64,000 bases of DNA from Zygnema cylindricum (GCA_037447655.1 JBBHKE010003430.1:64001-128000), one strand, 5' to 3'; counted from the stretch's first letter, positions 12,101-26,842 are shown. A program made the numbers and translations. The notes: generated from the sequence alone by a model not told the origin.

Positions 12101-13266
12101 ACCGACAGCAGCGGTTCATTATCGTGGGTATTACGGCATATATATATATATAAATATATAAATGTATATATATATATATGTATACATATATTGTATATAA
12201 ATATATAAATGTATATATTTATATATATACACACACATTTTTTTTTTTTAATGTCGAGACATTCTGTGACTTATGCTCATGGAGAGAGTGAAAGAGATGG
12301 GGAGTTGTGTCTATCCCTCTCTCTCAAATGTCACAATAAGCCGAAGAGTCAAATGACCTCTCACAATTTATTTATCAAGAATTTATTGATTGCACTCCCT
12401 CTTTATCCTTCCCAATTACTTCACTTATTTGGAATCTACTCTTTTTCTCCCTCTCTCTCACAAATTCGTATCCTGTATGTAGGTGGGAGAAAGAGAAATT
12501 GCACATGAGAGAGAGGGAGAGAGGGAGGGTTGTAGACAGGGGAGGGAAGGGAGGGAGGAGAGGAAGGAGAGGGAGGGGGTGGAGAGGGAGGAGAGAGAGG
12601 GGAGAGGGAAGGGAGGGAGAGTGGGCGAGGGAGAGAGAGAGATCTTTCTCACTCTCCCTTTTCCTCATCTCTTTCCTTGAATATGCATCAATAATCATTT
12701 ATCTTCTTATTTTAAGAGAATTCATGTGCACTTTCATTTCCTCTCCCTCTCACCCATCCTGACAATCTTCTTCGTCTTACTCTCTTCTTTTCTCTATTTC
12801 CCTTTCCTGCACTCTCTCCATACTTCTCTCTCCATAACTTCTCTCTCTCACTCCTCCCTCTGATTCTCCTTTAATTACACTCTCCTCTACTCTATTCCAC
12901 GCCCATCACAAAAACAAAAAACACAAAAACATAAAGTGTGAGTTCAATGACATTTGTTCTTTTTCTTTTTTTTTTCCTTTTTTTTTGGTGGTCAAGATGT
13001 ATGTTTGCACCATTCCCTTCTCTCAAAGTTTATTTCCTCACACACTCTCCACACCTCCCTCTTTCTCACTCATTTAAAATTTCCTCTCTCTCTTCCCCCC
13101 AGACTCTTTTTATACTAACATCTATATGAGTGGTGTGGCATTTTGAGACCGTGTGGCCAAAGATGCAAATTTTCATCTCTCCCTCCTCTCAACGCTTATT
13201 TCTTACACTCCCTCTCTGTGCTTCTCTCTTTCTCTCATTCATTCAAAATTAACTCTTTCTCTCTCT

Positions 13267-13297
<31 letters not shown>

Positions 13298-15793
13298 ATA
13301 CCTCTCTTTTGCCCACTTATCCAAAATTTACACACTCTCTCTCTCTCTCTCTCCATCTCTCCAGATGCCAATTACACAAAAATCTATGTGAGTGTCGTGC
13401 CTTTCCGAGACCGAGTGGGCAAAGATGCAAATTTTCATCTCTCCCTCGTATCGATGTTTGTTCTTACACTCCCTCTCTATGCTTCTCTCTTTTTCTTTTT
13501 CTCTCTCTCTCTTCTCTCGCTTTACCTCTTTTGCTCACTTATGCAAAAATTGCTCTCTCTCCCTCTCTCTCTCTCTCTCATCCCTCCAGATGCCGATTCA
13601 CAAAAATCTATGTGATTGTCGTCGTGTTTCGAGACCAAAGATAGCAAATTTTCATCTCTCGCTCCTCTCCACGTTTATTTCTTACATTCCCTCTCTGTGC
13701 TTCTCTCTTTCTCTCGTTCACCCGAAATTCACTCTCTTTCTCTTTCTCTCTAGCTCTCTCTCTCCTCTCTCCTTATACCTTTCTTTCTCTCAATTGAGAC
13801 TCTCTCTCTCTCTCCATCTTTTCCATCTCTACGGATGCCGATTACACAAAGATCTATGTGAGTGTCGTCTTTTTTCGAGACCGTGTGGGCAAAGATGCAA
13901 ATTTTCATCTCTACCTGGTCTTAACACTTATTCTTACACTCCCTCTCTGTGCTTCTTTCTTTTTCTTTTTCTCTCTCTCTTCTCTCGCTTTACCTCTTTT
14001 TCGCTCACATATTCAAAATTCGCACTCTCTCTCTCTCTGTCTCTCTCTCTACCTTTCTTTTGCCCACTTATCCAAAATTTACACACTCTCTCTCTCCATC
14101 TCTCTCCAGATGCCGTTTACACAAAGATCTATGTGAGTGTCGTCTCTTTTCGAGACCGTGTTGGCAAAGATGCAAATTTTCATCTCTCCCACTTCTTAAT
14201 GTTTATTTCTTAAACTCTCTCTGTGCTTCTCTCTTTCTCTCTTCTCTCACCTGTCTCCTCACTCTATATACCTCTCTCTCACTCACTTATTTACGCTCTC
14301 TCTCTCTCTCTCCATCTCTTTCCATCTTTCTCCAGATGCCGATTACACAAAAATCTATGTGAGTGTCGTCTCTTTTCGAGACCGAGTGGACGATGACGTG
14401 GCGATGGCCTATTCAATTCCTCCCAATACATATGTGGATAAGGCTATTTGTCTCGTTTCTCATTGGCCGTATATGGACACGTTTCGAGAAGCCTTGGAGG
14501 AAATTCATCGAACTTGTTTTTCATCCTCGGGAGGTTCTAAACCTCTTTGGGAAACTATTGCTCATTTAGTTTCCGGAGTTCCTCCTCCTTCCGTAGGAAA
14601 GAGTCAAGTTATGTTTACGGTAGAAAATACGCTACTTTCGGTAGCTTCTTTACCTAAAGGCGATATGTTTTTTCCGTATACGGAGGTGAGAAAATCTTAC
14701 GAGATTTTTGAAATTTTATGAATTTTATGAGTTTTGAGAGTTTCGAATTTTTCGGTGGTTCCACTTGTTTGTTTGACCTTTTTTTTTGGGTTTTTTTGGC
14801 TTCTTTTGCTTTCTTTTTGTTGACGGTATCGCTTTTTCTGTTTGTTTTTTTTTGTTTTTTGATTTGTTATTATTGATCTTGGCGGTTTTTTGATTTTTCG
14901 ATGGTATTGGTTTTTTGCTTTTTGTGGCTCCTAACGGTTTTAAGTATGAACTATAAATCACTAATAAAGTAATATAGATAAATATAATATATCTTCTTTT
15001 ACGGTATTCGCGGTAGTGATCTATCAAGTATGTTCCGTTTTTTTTTTTTTTTTTTCTTTTTGGGTCGGGCAGATATCTTTTCGTCCACTTGTCGATTGTT
15101 TGGATGTGGATAATATTATCCGTCTTGTGACAGCCGTCGCATTGGAAAAACGAATCGTGCTTCGTGCCTCAAAGTGAGCGATTTTGCTTTTTTTTGTTTT
15201 TTTCTCTTGGAAGGGTTTTCAAGTTCTTGTGAAAAAATTTCAGAGTTTTATGGCCTCCTGAGGGTTTTTTTTTGGCACCTCACTTGGGAGTTTTTTTTTT
15301 TTTTTGTGTTGATATGACAATTTATTCGGTTCTGCAATTCAGATAAGTGGAAAAAAAGAGAAAACCTAGAAGTTTACAAAATGTTAGAATTGGGAGTTTT
15401 TTTTTTTTTTTTCCCTCATTCATGTTCGTGCATCTGTTTCTTCTTTAGGAAATTTACGAAAACCTAGCGACATAAAAAAAACGCGACTTTTAACATCTTG
15501 TTTCAAAGTTTTGCAAAACCATCAAATGACTTTTCTATGAAAAAAACTAAGTTTCTGCCCAAGTTTTTATTGCTCAACTGCATATTTTGTAAGATATCAA
15601 TGTTACGAGTCAAATTTTGACTCTTTCTTTCTCGTTTTTCCGTGCAATCTAACTGAAATGAACTGCATTCTTGTTGTTTGTCTTTTTCTCCTTCTTTTTA
15701 TATCTTTGTTTCTTTTGTCTCTAATGAAGATATGAGCTCCTCACAAGTGTGGCCGAGGCCTCGACTCATCTTATTTACCCTTTAAAGTGGCTG
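9105..15793 (+). CDS. SCD1: DENN-domain protein, SCD1-like (5' part only)
   Basis: Five exons join in frame: 9105-9302, 11241-11334, 14336-14685, 15073-15173, 15730-15793 (269 codons), all with GT/AG borders and compatible phases. The protein starts with a uDENN block (DYFVVCGLG near residue 15, then DQYPP) and runs through VEFHEQG and PIILTDADYTKIYVSVVSFRD into cDENN (KAICLVSHWPYMDTFREALE, then PLVDCLDVDN and EKRIVLRASKYELLT, ending IYPLKW). From memory this matches plant SCD1 (Stomatal Cytokinesis Defective 1), which acts in clathrin and Rab-dependent trafficking during cytokinesis. The usual protein exceeds 1,100 aa with the rest of DENN and WD40 repeats downstream. None of that is in the window: the next acceptor (16206) opens HLMVPL, plausible for cDENN, but then turns into Pro/Leu low complexity in this frame. 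The gene is therefore broken, rearranged or misassembled after 15793. Confidence 0.85.
9499..9686. repeat. 22-bp tandem repeat with ACGCGT cores (SCD1 intron 1)
   Basis: About nine units of ATACGCGTATAATTCGAATT with small changes. Each contains the palindromes TACGCGTA and, in the best units, AATTCGAATT. ACGCGT/CGCG cores can be bound by CAMTA-type factors in plants, but no function is implied here. Confidence 0.85.
10464..10680. mobile_element. TA-flanked MITE, third copy (SCD1 intron 1)
   Basis: 217 bp with left end CACCGTGTATCGCTATTAGTG, right end inverse CACTAATTGTGATTCACGGTG, the same inner arms (CGCCACTTAAAAC, CTCCGTACACACTTGTC) and flanking TA at 10462-10463 and 10681-10682. Confidence 0.85.
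11409..12660. repeat. cluster of microsatellites in SCD1 intron 2
   Basis: Separate simple tracts: AC/AT/GT at 11409-11461, CT at 11840-11878, TA-rich at 12137-12232 and a GA/GGGA purine block at 12483-12645. ORFs across them encode only Glu/Arg/Gly or Ser/Leu runs and are not genes. Confidence 0.8.
13103..14393 (+). repeat. tandem array of partial SCD1 exon-3 copies
   Basis: The real exon 3 begins at 14336 after CCAG. Upstream in the same intron five degenerate copies of its first 50-60 bases start near 13103, 13365, 13590, 13835 and 14110 (spacing 225-275 bp). Each is preceded by a CT-rich tract and followed by the same non-exon sequence (GCAAAGATGCAAATTTTCAT). The copies keep the ATGCCGATTACACAAAAATC and TATGTGAGTGTCGT segments; the one at 13590 has a 1-base deletion and the one at 13835 has lost the AG. 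All copies leave the exon at about the same point (after GAGACCGNGTGG), so the unit is the intron 3' end plus exon start. Confidence 0.85.
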
Positions 15794-15799
15794 GTGAGT

Positions 15800-15985
15800 T
15801 TCCGTTGTCCGTAACAGTTGCCAGTTTGTGCTTGACAGTCGTCAGAATGTATATTTTGGTTGTCAGTTACCGCAGATCTGATTTCCGTTGAGCGTAACGG
15901 TTGTCAGTTGTGCTAGATAGTCGTCGAAATGAATATTTTGGTTGTCAGTTACTGCAGATCTGTTTTCCGTTGAGCGTAACTGTTC
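15800..15985. repeat. 82-83 bp tandem repeat, 2.2 copies
   Basis: Units start TTCCGTTG at 15800, 15883 and 15965 and contain TATTTTGGTTGTCAGTTAC. Lies directly after the SCD1 exon 5 donor. Confidence 0.8.
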
Positions 15986-16208
15986 TGTGATTGGACCATT
16001 TTGGGCAGTTCCCATCCACCGTTTTCAGTAACTGTAACTAACCGTAACTGTTTTCAGTTAACACAAAACGGAACTATTTTCAGTCGTTCGAAATGTGTTT
16101 CAACAAGAGAGAGGGAGGGGGAGAGAGAGATAGAGAGGGAGAGAGAGGGAGAGTCAGGAAGAGAGAGAAACCCTAATTCCAGACAGTAATCTACCTTCTC
16201 TTCCAGCA

Positions 16209-19038
<2,830 letters not shown>

Positions 19039-20171
19039 TCGACACCTTTTTCTTCCTCGGTCCTTTTTCTTCCTCGGTCGACTTCCTTTTCAAGCTTGAT
19101 CGACTTTTTCTTCCTTGACCGAACTCGTTTTTGTCCTCGATTGACTTCTTATGTATCCTCGGTCGTTTTTTTCTTCTCCGGTTGCTCAGAACCAGTCTCC
19201 GTTTTTTGCGTTTTTCTACCAACAGTAAGAGCGTTTTTGTCCGAGGGTTATTGTGGAATGGCTTTAAGGCCTTAACCACCTCAGGTTTAAAAAAAATCCG
19301 AGGCTTGAAAAAATGTTTTGTGCTCTCTGTCCCTCGAGTTTGTTTATTATTAGTTTTTTAGGTAGTTGATTTGTCTTACAAACAAGGAGCAGTTTTGTCC
19401 TTTATCTTGTCTTGTGTTTTAGTTGTACTGCCGAAAGTGGCCTCGTGAGCAACTTTTTTTTTATTGTTTTTGGTTTGGGTCAAAGGGAAGAACTAGTTAT
19501 TGTTTTCAATTTTTCTATGTGTGTCAAGTATTCGGAGAAAAACGAGCCATTTGTATCAAAATAGCTTAAGTGTGTTTTTTTGAAGCTCGTGTTTTGGTTT
19601 CAAATTCTTGTGTTGGTTTTATGTGTTTTTTGTATTTTGAGAACCTTTCTTTTCCATGTTTTCTTAAAAGGTTTCTATTGCCTCGGCTCTCCATTGGGTA
19701 TATATTGTATTGGTACCTGAAAAATCATAAAAAAGAAACCTTTAAAATCCCTAAAAAGCCTTGAAAAAACTTAAACCCTATAAAACCCTAAAATAAACCT
19801 TAAAATAATTAAAAAAAAAACTTAAAAAAATCCTAAATACTTCTTAAAAACCCTTTTTGGTTTGGGTTTTGCAAAGCGATGCTTTCTCGATAACATTGTT
19901 TTTTTTCAATAGGTCTTGTTCACATCATTTTTTTATTGTTATTGGTATTACTGTTATTGTTATCATTGGTTTGTGTTGTTTTTTCAGTTTATTTTCGTTT
20001 TTGGCTAATATATATATATGTTAGTGTTGTGTATCGGTAAAAAAGTTATCGCGATAACACCGATACCGATAGTTATCGGTTATCGAACGGTCAGCGGTCC
20101 CGATATATTTGTACTTTCTGTACTTTCTGTCCGGAGTGCTTTCTGTCCGGTAAACTGAACGGTAAATTTAC
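19039..20171. other. gene-free 3' flank
   Basis: T-rich flank of the LysM gene, including decayed tandem words at 19039-19165 and CCCTAAAA telomere-like words near 19770-19860. At 20047-20095 a palindromic patch holds GTTATCGCGATAAC and ACCGATACCGATAGTTATCGG. No gene seen. Confidence 0.5.
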
Positions 20172-20835
20172 TGTTGTTTCACATATTTGTAGTTTTTTCG
20201 TAGAGTTGCTATGGTTTACTCTTGTAGGGAACATTGATAGTTTTATGGTTCTTGAATCCGTTTTCGTATCCGTTGTTATTTGTAGTATCACCGTTTATGT
20301 GCTTCTTAACGATTTCAAGTGATAATTCTTTTGTGTTCCTTGTCTTTTAGCATTAAATTTCTTAAAATGTTCGCCTCCAGCGGATAGTAAATCAATGCTC
20401 TTCATCGAATTCCATATATGAAGGGAAAAGGTCAGGCAAGTGTGGAAAACAAGAGTGCACACAGTCCACTCCGATTAGCGATAACAACATTAGACTGTGT
20501 ACCCTAAAAAACCCTGAAATCCCTAAAACCCTTAGGGTTTTTAGACTGTGTACCCAACATTAGCACTGATGCTCTTTTTTGTCACTTAAATCAAAAGATT
20601 TTCCTTGCGCATTTGTATTATTATTATTATTTTTCGTTTTTTCCAGTTTTCAATCGCGACATCGCAATCAGAGGGTAAGAGTGTTACCTTTCTATTGCTT
20701 GTGTCAGAAAAAGAAATCCAACGGTCCACATTTAAAAGCTTTGACTGCCTGAAAAACATTTTACACCGATAACAATGGACGGTCTAGATTCGCTGGCCGT
20801 ACAACTAATCGCAAACCTGCAAAAGGGTTCGAAAC

Positions 20836-21141
20836 CATAGTTCAAAAGTAGGTGAAAGTAGGCCCATACAATATGCCTATTGTATGCAAAACATACAATA
20901 TGACCTTAAGACCCATATTGTAATCGGACCTATTCGGACCAATTAAAATATTCAGACCAAAAATTGGACCGATTAAAACATTCGGATCAAAATGTTTTAT
21001 TTACACCGTCAGATTCGGACGATCGGACGGTCGCTGATCAAAGTAGCGATCTAAGAAGATCACATGAAAAGCCCATAACACAACTTACGATAAAGGCGCC
21101 GACCAAAGGCCTACCATAAAAACGCCTACTTTTGAACTATG
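20836..21141. mobile_element. hAT-like nonautonomous element
   Basis: 306 bp with perfect 17-bp terminal inverted repeats CATAGTTCAAAAGTAGG, flanked by an 8-bp duplication TTCGAAAC / TTTGAAAC (one difference). The empty site is seen in X2 near 60987. The 8-bp duplication points to the hAT superfamily. No ORF. Confidence 0.85.
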
Positions 21142-21376
21142 TTTGAAACATTACAAGGCGGCGCCTCTCTCTCTAACGAAAAAGCTTGGGAAAAGCTCGG
21201 AACAAAATAAACGGTCTGTAACTCAGAGTAGAAGTTCCGAACCAGTCGGAACCGTTGGATCCGGTTGAGTTTATTAGCTGAAACTGTTAAAAGTTCCGAA
21301 CCAGTCAGAACCGTTGGATCCGGCTGCATTTATTAGTTGAAACTGTTAAATCGTTTATAAACCTAAAAAAGTATAA

Positions 21377-23277
21377 GGGCGTGTTCCCAAGTGTTCAAGT
21401 AAGGGTTTTTATCCGTCGTTTTCACAAAAAAGGTAACTTCCAACGAGAAAATATAACGCAGTACGAAAAATGGGCAAAAACACGTCATTTTGGAACTTGG
21501 AAGGTACGGCAATTTGGTGTTATTATCATCGCGATCCACTTCCAGCTCATCTTCACACTTGCCCTGGAATCAAATCGCAATCTGAATTTAACCAAAATAA
21601 CACCCTATCGACGAATAGAAAGCCGGTATTGCACGCGTGAAACGTCTTCGAAATTTTTTGAAAGAGGGAGAGTACACGCTATTTTTTTCCCTGCTCGTCA
21701 CGCGCATGTACATACAAACATGACAAGCATCTACGGAAAAAAATCGTTGGGGGCTGGGACCTCCACTTTCATTCATGGGTCCTTTGCAAAATTTTACGAC
21801 GTCCTCGTCTCTCCCCATCTTTCTCATTCGACCGCTCCTCTTTCTCTCATCTCTAAATGAAAAACAGCAATAATAGTATCAAATGAAAGATATTTTTTTT
21901 TCCTTCTTTTTTTAAATATTTTTGGTCTCAGCTTGATGGCATATTGAATGATAAAAGGTAAGAAAAATATCTCGGGAAGCCATGGCGGAAAGTTTACGTG
22001 CTGATGACGTCACAAGGTAGCATGACTTCGCAATGTCACAAAACCCTAAACATCTGCGGTGTCACAAAAAACTCGATGTCAACAACCGTCGCCATTTTTG
22101 TAGACGTCACTAATGTTAGGAAGTTTGGTAGTCCTCTCTACATTAGGTTTCATACTATCGCAAGGTGTCGCACATTTTGTAGACGTCTACACCTGCCACA
22201 TATTCAAAGTAATGAAGGCGCAAGTAACGTTTGAGGGCACGTCCCCATGTAAGCGATACTTTGAAAAAGTAATTTGGACTATAGTGAAGTGTTTCGTACT
22301 ACTTTGAAAAGCGTCCCTACGTTCGAAAATGAAATCGGAACTTTGAAATGTGACAGTTGTAGACGTAGGTATAGCTTTGTGACGGTTGAAGACGACTACG
22401 AGACTTCCAACAATTGGTGACGCCAACAAAAACAACGACGGTTGTAGACGTTTAGATTTTTATAATTTTGTGACATGGCAGATGTTTATGGTTTTGTAAC
22501 ATTGTGACGCCATACTCACTTGTGACAACGTCAACATCACAAAATTCAAGAACTTTCTGCCATGGCTATCCGATTTCGTTTTTCCGACTTTTCTCACTCG
22601 ACTTACCATAAAAATATGCATAAAAGGTAGTCAAAATAATTATTTTTTAAATATCTTTCATTTAATACCAGTTATGTTGTGCCTCATTCTAAAAAGTGTG
22701 CGATTAAAGCCATAGTGTGAGAGGAAGAGGGGAGAGGCGACGACGGCCCAAAATTCTTCAAAGGACCCATGAATGAAAGTGGAGGTCCGGAGACCCCTAC
22801 GGATTTTTTTCCGTACATGCACTTGGCGGGCAGGGAGAAAAATAGCGAGTGCTCTCCCTCGTCCTAAAATTTTGCCACTCGTGTGGCGCGTGCGTGGACC
22901 GTTTTTCATTTGTTGTTTAGGTGGTACTTTCTCTTAAATCAGGTCGCGAGGTGATTTTTGATGAATTTTTCTGACGGGCTGTATTCTCTTGCCGGGGGTC
23001 GAAAAAAGGAAAACGCCAAATTTCTTAACTTAACGACAAACATGAAGTACATTCAAAGTATCGACTTGATGTTTGTTGTACTTTCAAATAATTGATTTTC
23101 TTGTACGGCTAAAGTTTTTCTCGTACGGAACTGCGTTTTGGGTGAAAATGACAGAATAAAGTCGATACTTTAATACATGGGGACGTACCCATAGGCACAC
23201 TTTGAAAAGTACACCGTAAAATCTGCGCTAAAATCCAAAGTAACGTTTCAAAGTTTTGGTTACATGGGAACATGCCC
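21377..23277. mobile_element. 1.9 kb inverted-repeat element, PIF/Harbinger-like
   Basis: Ends GGGCGTGTTCCCA and (inverse) GGGCATGTTCCCA, flanked by TAA at 21374-21376 and 23278-23280; X2 has a single TAA there. Large parts of the left arm reappear inverted on the right: 21640-21850 against 22690-22910, the TATTTTT/GATATTTTTT stretch near 21890 against 22650, and 22020-22070 against 22440-22520. The unit is close to one long imperfect hairpin. The two arm ORFs encode the same TSTFIHGSF peptide on opposite strands because of this symmetry, not because they are genes. Confidence 0.75.
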
Positions 23278-23643
23278 TAAGCAACAATTTATAATATGCC
23301 AAAAAATCTTGAAAGGTCCTCAAATTTAATGTACTCCGTATTGTATGTGTTTTTATTTACACGTACTTTTAATGCTTTCGTAATTTAAGGAACTATACTA
23401 CAGGACCGTACATTGACAAAATCTGGGGTTCGTCTTGATTGAGCCGAAACAAACGATTAACCAAACCAAAAAGTTGAACCTTAAATGAATAAACATTAAA
23501 TTTAACAAACCGAACTGTGAAAAAACAGGTTGAGTTCGGCTCGGCTCGGTTCAGTTCGGTTCAGACCAAACTAGTCATTTGTCGCTGCTAGGTTGTTGTC
23601 GCTAAAGAAGAAAGTCTCCGTCAAAGCAACATCATTAGCTCCA

Positions 23644-26331
23644 ATACGAAGTGGAAATCGACGAGGAACTTGATCAAACACCGGAATTAGAAGATAGGGG
23701 AGATGAAAATCTTCCTAAACGAAACCCGAGGATGCCTTCCATACCGGCGTCAGATTTTGAAGGAGGAAAATGAAATAGTAAATGGCTTCAAGAAAACATA
23801 TAAATAACAAACTCACAAAGATGTATCACCCAAAAGAACCTCAGACATACTTAGAGGCCATAAATATCCCAGAAAGCAGCCGGTGGATCACTGCCATCAA
23901 TGAAGAAATGGCCTCTATCATGAAAGCCAATACATGGGAGTTGGTAGATTGTCCACCGGACAGAAAACCGACTGGATGTAAGTGGATTTTTAAGCTTAAA
24001 CTAAACCCATATAACACCATTGAAAGATATAACACTAGGTTGGTTGTTAAAGGTTATACTCAGAAAGAAGGAATAGACTATGAAGAAACCTTTGCACCCG
24101 TAGTCACATTCCCTTCTGTCAAAATCCTCTTAAGTTTAGCCGCAACTGAGGATATGGAAATACACCAGATTGATATTAAGACCGCCTTCTTACACGGAGA
24201 GTTGGAAGAAGAAATCTACATGAGGCAACCAGAATGATTCGTGGAAAATGGAGAAGAAAGCAAGGTGTGCAAACTGATAAAATCACTTTATGGCCTTAAA
24301 CAAGCCCCGCGGCGATGGAACATAAAATTGGACGAATTTTTGACAAGTTTAGGATACATTAGAATAAGTTCGTATCACTATATATATATATATATATTTG
24401 AGAATGAAAATGGAATGATATTTATTGTTATTTATGTAGATGATTTGTTAGTCTTAAGCAAGTCCTTAGATAAAATTAACAAACTCAAACAGGATCGGAG
24501 AAGTCGGTTTGACATGAAAGACCACGGGGAAACAAAATACATTATGGGGATTCAAATGGAGAAAGATAGAGGGAATATAATTATAACACTCACTTACAAA
24601 GAAGTTATCGGTAATATGCTAGAAAAGTTTCAGATGGAGAAAGCAAATGGGTGTACCACTCCCATAGAACTAAAGAAAGTATCGAAGGGGAGTGAAAAGG
24701 GAGGGATATGGATTTGAATGATAAGATGGATGAGGAAGAAAAGAGGTTTATGGAAGGAATTCCTTATTGGCGAATTGTAGGCAGTTTAGTTTACTTTATG
24801 AATTGTACACGTCCAGACATAGTTGCGGCTGTAGGTGTTCTCAGTAGAAGTCTAAATGAACCTAGGAAAAGAGACTGGGAAGCAGCCAAAAGAGTGATGA
24901 GATATTTGGTGGGAACAAGGGAATTATGGTTGCATTTGGGAGGCGAGCAAACTAACATCACCACTTGGAGTGATGCCTGTTATATGGATGTGCCTTTGAG
25001 ACGATGTACAACTGGATATGTGTTGCAAAATGGATCTGGTGCATGCTGTTAGAGTAGCAAACAACAGAAAGTACTTGCTCAGTCCACTATCGAGGCTGAA
25101 TACATGGCTTCATGTGCTGCCACTAAAGAATTAATGTAGGTAAAATCTCTACTCGAAGAACTAGGGTTCATGAAAATTGGGACTCGGGATGTCTTTTGTG
25201 ATAATAAAGCTATTATCTCTATCGCAGCTAATCCAAAACACCTTTTCAAAGCTAAACATATGGATATAAGACTAAGCTTTGTCAGGGAGAAGGTTGAGGA
25301 TAAAATAATTAAACTAGTTTATAAAAGTGATAATGCGATGATTGCAGACATGATGACAAAACCGGTGCCTTCTCCTAAATTAAAGTTTTGAAGAGAAAAT
25401 TGTGGACTTAAATTAAAAGTTGACTAAGAATTAATGGGAGTGTTGAAAAGAAGTAATTATTATTCACTTCTTAATTTAGACTGTAGAGTGAAGAGAGAGA
25501 AAGAGAGTCACCATGGTTGCCGCCATAGTCAGAAAGAAACAGGCAGACAGATTGATAGATTACCAAAATGTTGCCCTAAACGAGATTCCTTGGTCTGCAG
25601 AGTACTATGTAGACATACGCCTTAACCATTTAGGCGTTAATGAAACCATACACGTATGTGGTTAGGTAATTATTTTAAGTGTTACGCAAAACGTCACTTT
25701 CACTTAAACATACCAAAATTGACAAAACGTCATCTATAATCAAACGACGCTCGCGAACGCAAATCTAACCGTGTAAAATACATTATCGGACGGACGTTGT
25801 CTCCCCCGCCAAACCCGAATGAATATTCAACGACTTTCGGACATAGCGGCGTACTGTGCCACGTGGCGTCACGTCATTGGACGCTGGAAAAGATGGGAGG
25901 AGGAACGATGGCTCCCAAGTTGAGAAGTTTCAACTAGAAGGCCATGTTGTACAAAGGTCATACAAGAAGTACAATCGGCCACTATACCTTCTCGTACTAT
26001 ACACTCTTTTGATTGGCATAGGGTAGAGTAGTAGATAGTTGTGAGTAGGAGTTAAGGGACTTAGCGTGTTTGAGGCTCATCTCTCCAGATGACCTTTTGT
26101 ATATATATGCCATCTTTGGCTAGCCATAACTTATTGCTCCGAGGAGCAAATTCAGTGATTCTTTTTGCGTTTGACTTAAGGGAGTCTTGTCCTCACTAGG
26201 GTGAGGGTGGTCAGAATATTTGTGTGCCTGGGCGGCACTTATTGAGTGAGAAAATGAAAGGGGCAAATATTATCCTAGAGGCTTTACATAGGCTGCTAAT
26301 TTTGTGGGTTAATGGAGTCCACATCATTTCA
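23644..26331 (+). mobile_element. Copia-1, 3' half (RT, RNase H, 3' LTR)
   Basis: Copia pol remnants on the + strand: end of the integrase/RT spacer (PSIPASDFEGG near 23740), reverse transcriptase at 23860-24715 with WELVDCPPDRK, KTAFLHGELEEEIYM, LYGLKQAP and YVDDLLVLSK, then RNase H at 24750-25391 ending MMTKPVPSPKLKF. It is interrupted by stops at 24235, 24715 and 25050 and a small frameshift, so it is dead. A purine tract (TTAATGGGAG) precedes the 3' LTR at 25441-26331 (TGTTGAAAAG...CATTTCA). The LTR is followed by TAATC, the reverse complement of the GATTA that flanks the matching 5' LTR at 42789. The 5' half of this element lies at 31040-32281 and 40299-42789 in the opposite orientation. 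Confidence 0.9.
25441..26331 (+). repeat. Copia-1 3' LTR
   Basis: 891 bp, TG...CA. Aligns along its length with the inverted LTR at 41898-42789, with differences I estimate by eye at several percent. Shared landmarks: TGTTGAAAAGAAGTAATTAT, GTCACCATGGTTGCCGCC and GGCTGCTAATTTTGTGGGTT. Confidence 0.9.
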
Positions 26332-26336
26332 TAATC

Positions 26337-26571
26337 CAAGAAAGCTTTGCAACTCTGCAACGTTAGTCGACTGCGGCCACTTTTTGACTGCCCTAGTTTT
26401 ATTCGGATCCACTGTGATCCCATCGCGGCTCACCACATGACCCAAAAACTCAATTTTCTCCTTGAAGAAGTCACATTTACTCCTATTCCCGTACAACTTG
26501 TTTTCCAGAAGGACTTGTAAGACCGTTCGTAGGTGCTCCATGTGCTATTCCAATGTCTTGCAGTGCCCTCG
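26337..26571 (-). mobile_element. Ty3/gypsy reverse-transcriptase piece (inverted)
   Basis: The minus frame contains EHLRTVLQVLLENKLYGNRS, CDFFKEKIEFLGHVVSRDGI and ends SFLGL, the end of a gypsy RT palm region with a stop just before it. The piece stops at the TAATC (26332-26336) next to the Copia-1 LTR. The continuation, starting YYRR, is on the + strand at 42795. The upstream gypsy parts (gag, protease, most of RT) are absent. Confidence 0.85.
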
Positions 26572-26842
26572 TCACAATATTGTGTTTTTCGCAAAACCGT
26601 TGAGTCCATCGTTTTGTCATTTTCATTTTTATCTCCTTACCTCTTTTGTCGATGAATAGTCTCCTATTCTTTTCCTTCATACGTTTAATGATATGAATTG
26701 CCATGGTCCTTACAATGGTTTGCGGCATTTTCATACCCGCTTTCTTGAAGCGGTAAAACTCCTCCACCAACTCCGAGTGCACTACTGTCACCCATAGAAA
26801 TTCCTTCCTTCCCCTACCCGACAGTGCCTTTGTCACCACCAC
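26572..26842 (-). pseudogene. fragment, possible HTH/transposase-type ORF
   Basis: Minus-strand ORF without ATG; contains VEEFYRFKKAGMKMPQTIVR and KRWTQRFCEKHNIVTRA. The WxQRFCxKHN pattern is reminiscent of CENP-B/pogo-type helix-turn-helix N-termini, but the match is weak and I do not assign a family. It runs directly into the gypsy piece, so one truncated the other. Confidence 0.35.

Larger units (their letters stand above)
20172..23643. mobile_element. dispersed repeat X, copy 1, with two nested insertions
   Basis: Matches 60331-61539 in direct orientation. Both copies begin TGTTGTTTCACATATTTG and end CATTAGCTCCA. Relative to X2 this copy has two extra blocks, 20836-21141 and 21377-23277. 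It includes a TTAGGGTTTTT/CCCTAAACCC telomere-like palindrome and splice-like borders. TG...CA ends resemble an LTR, but I find no target duplication, so its class is open. Its right end coincides with the left breakpoint of the inversion described in the findings. Confidence 0.75.

Noticed and set aside
12375-14362. Series of Ser/Leu-rich ORFs in SCD1 intron 2
   Set aside because: Produced by CT microsatellites and the exon-start array; no independent gene signal.
21381-22909. Two ORFs with a shared TSTFIHGSF peptide as a duplicated gene
   Set aside because: They are the two arms of one inverted-repeat element, on opposite strands.
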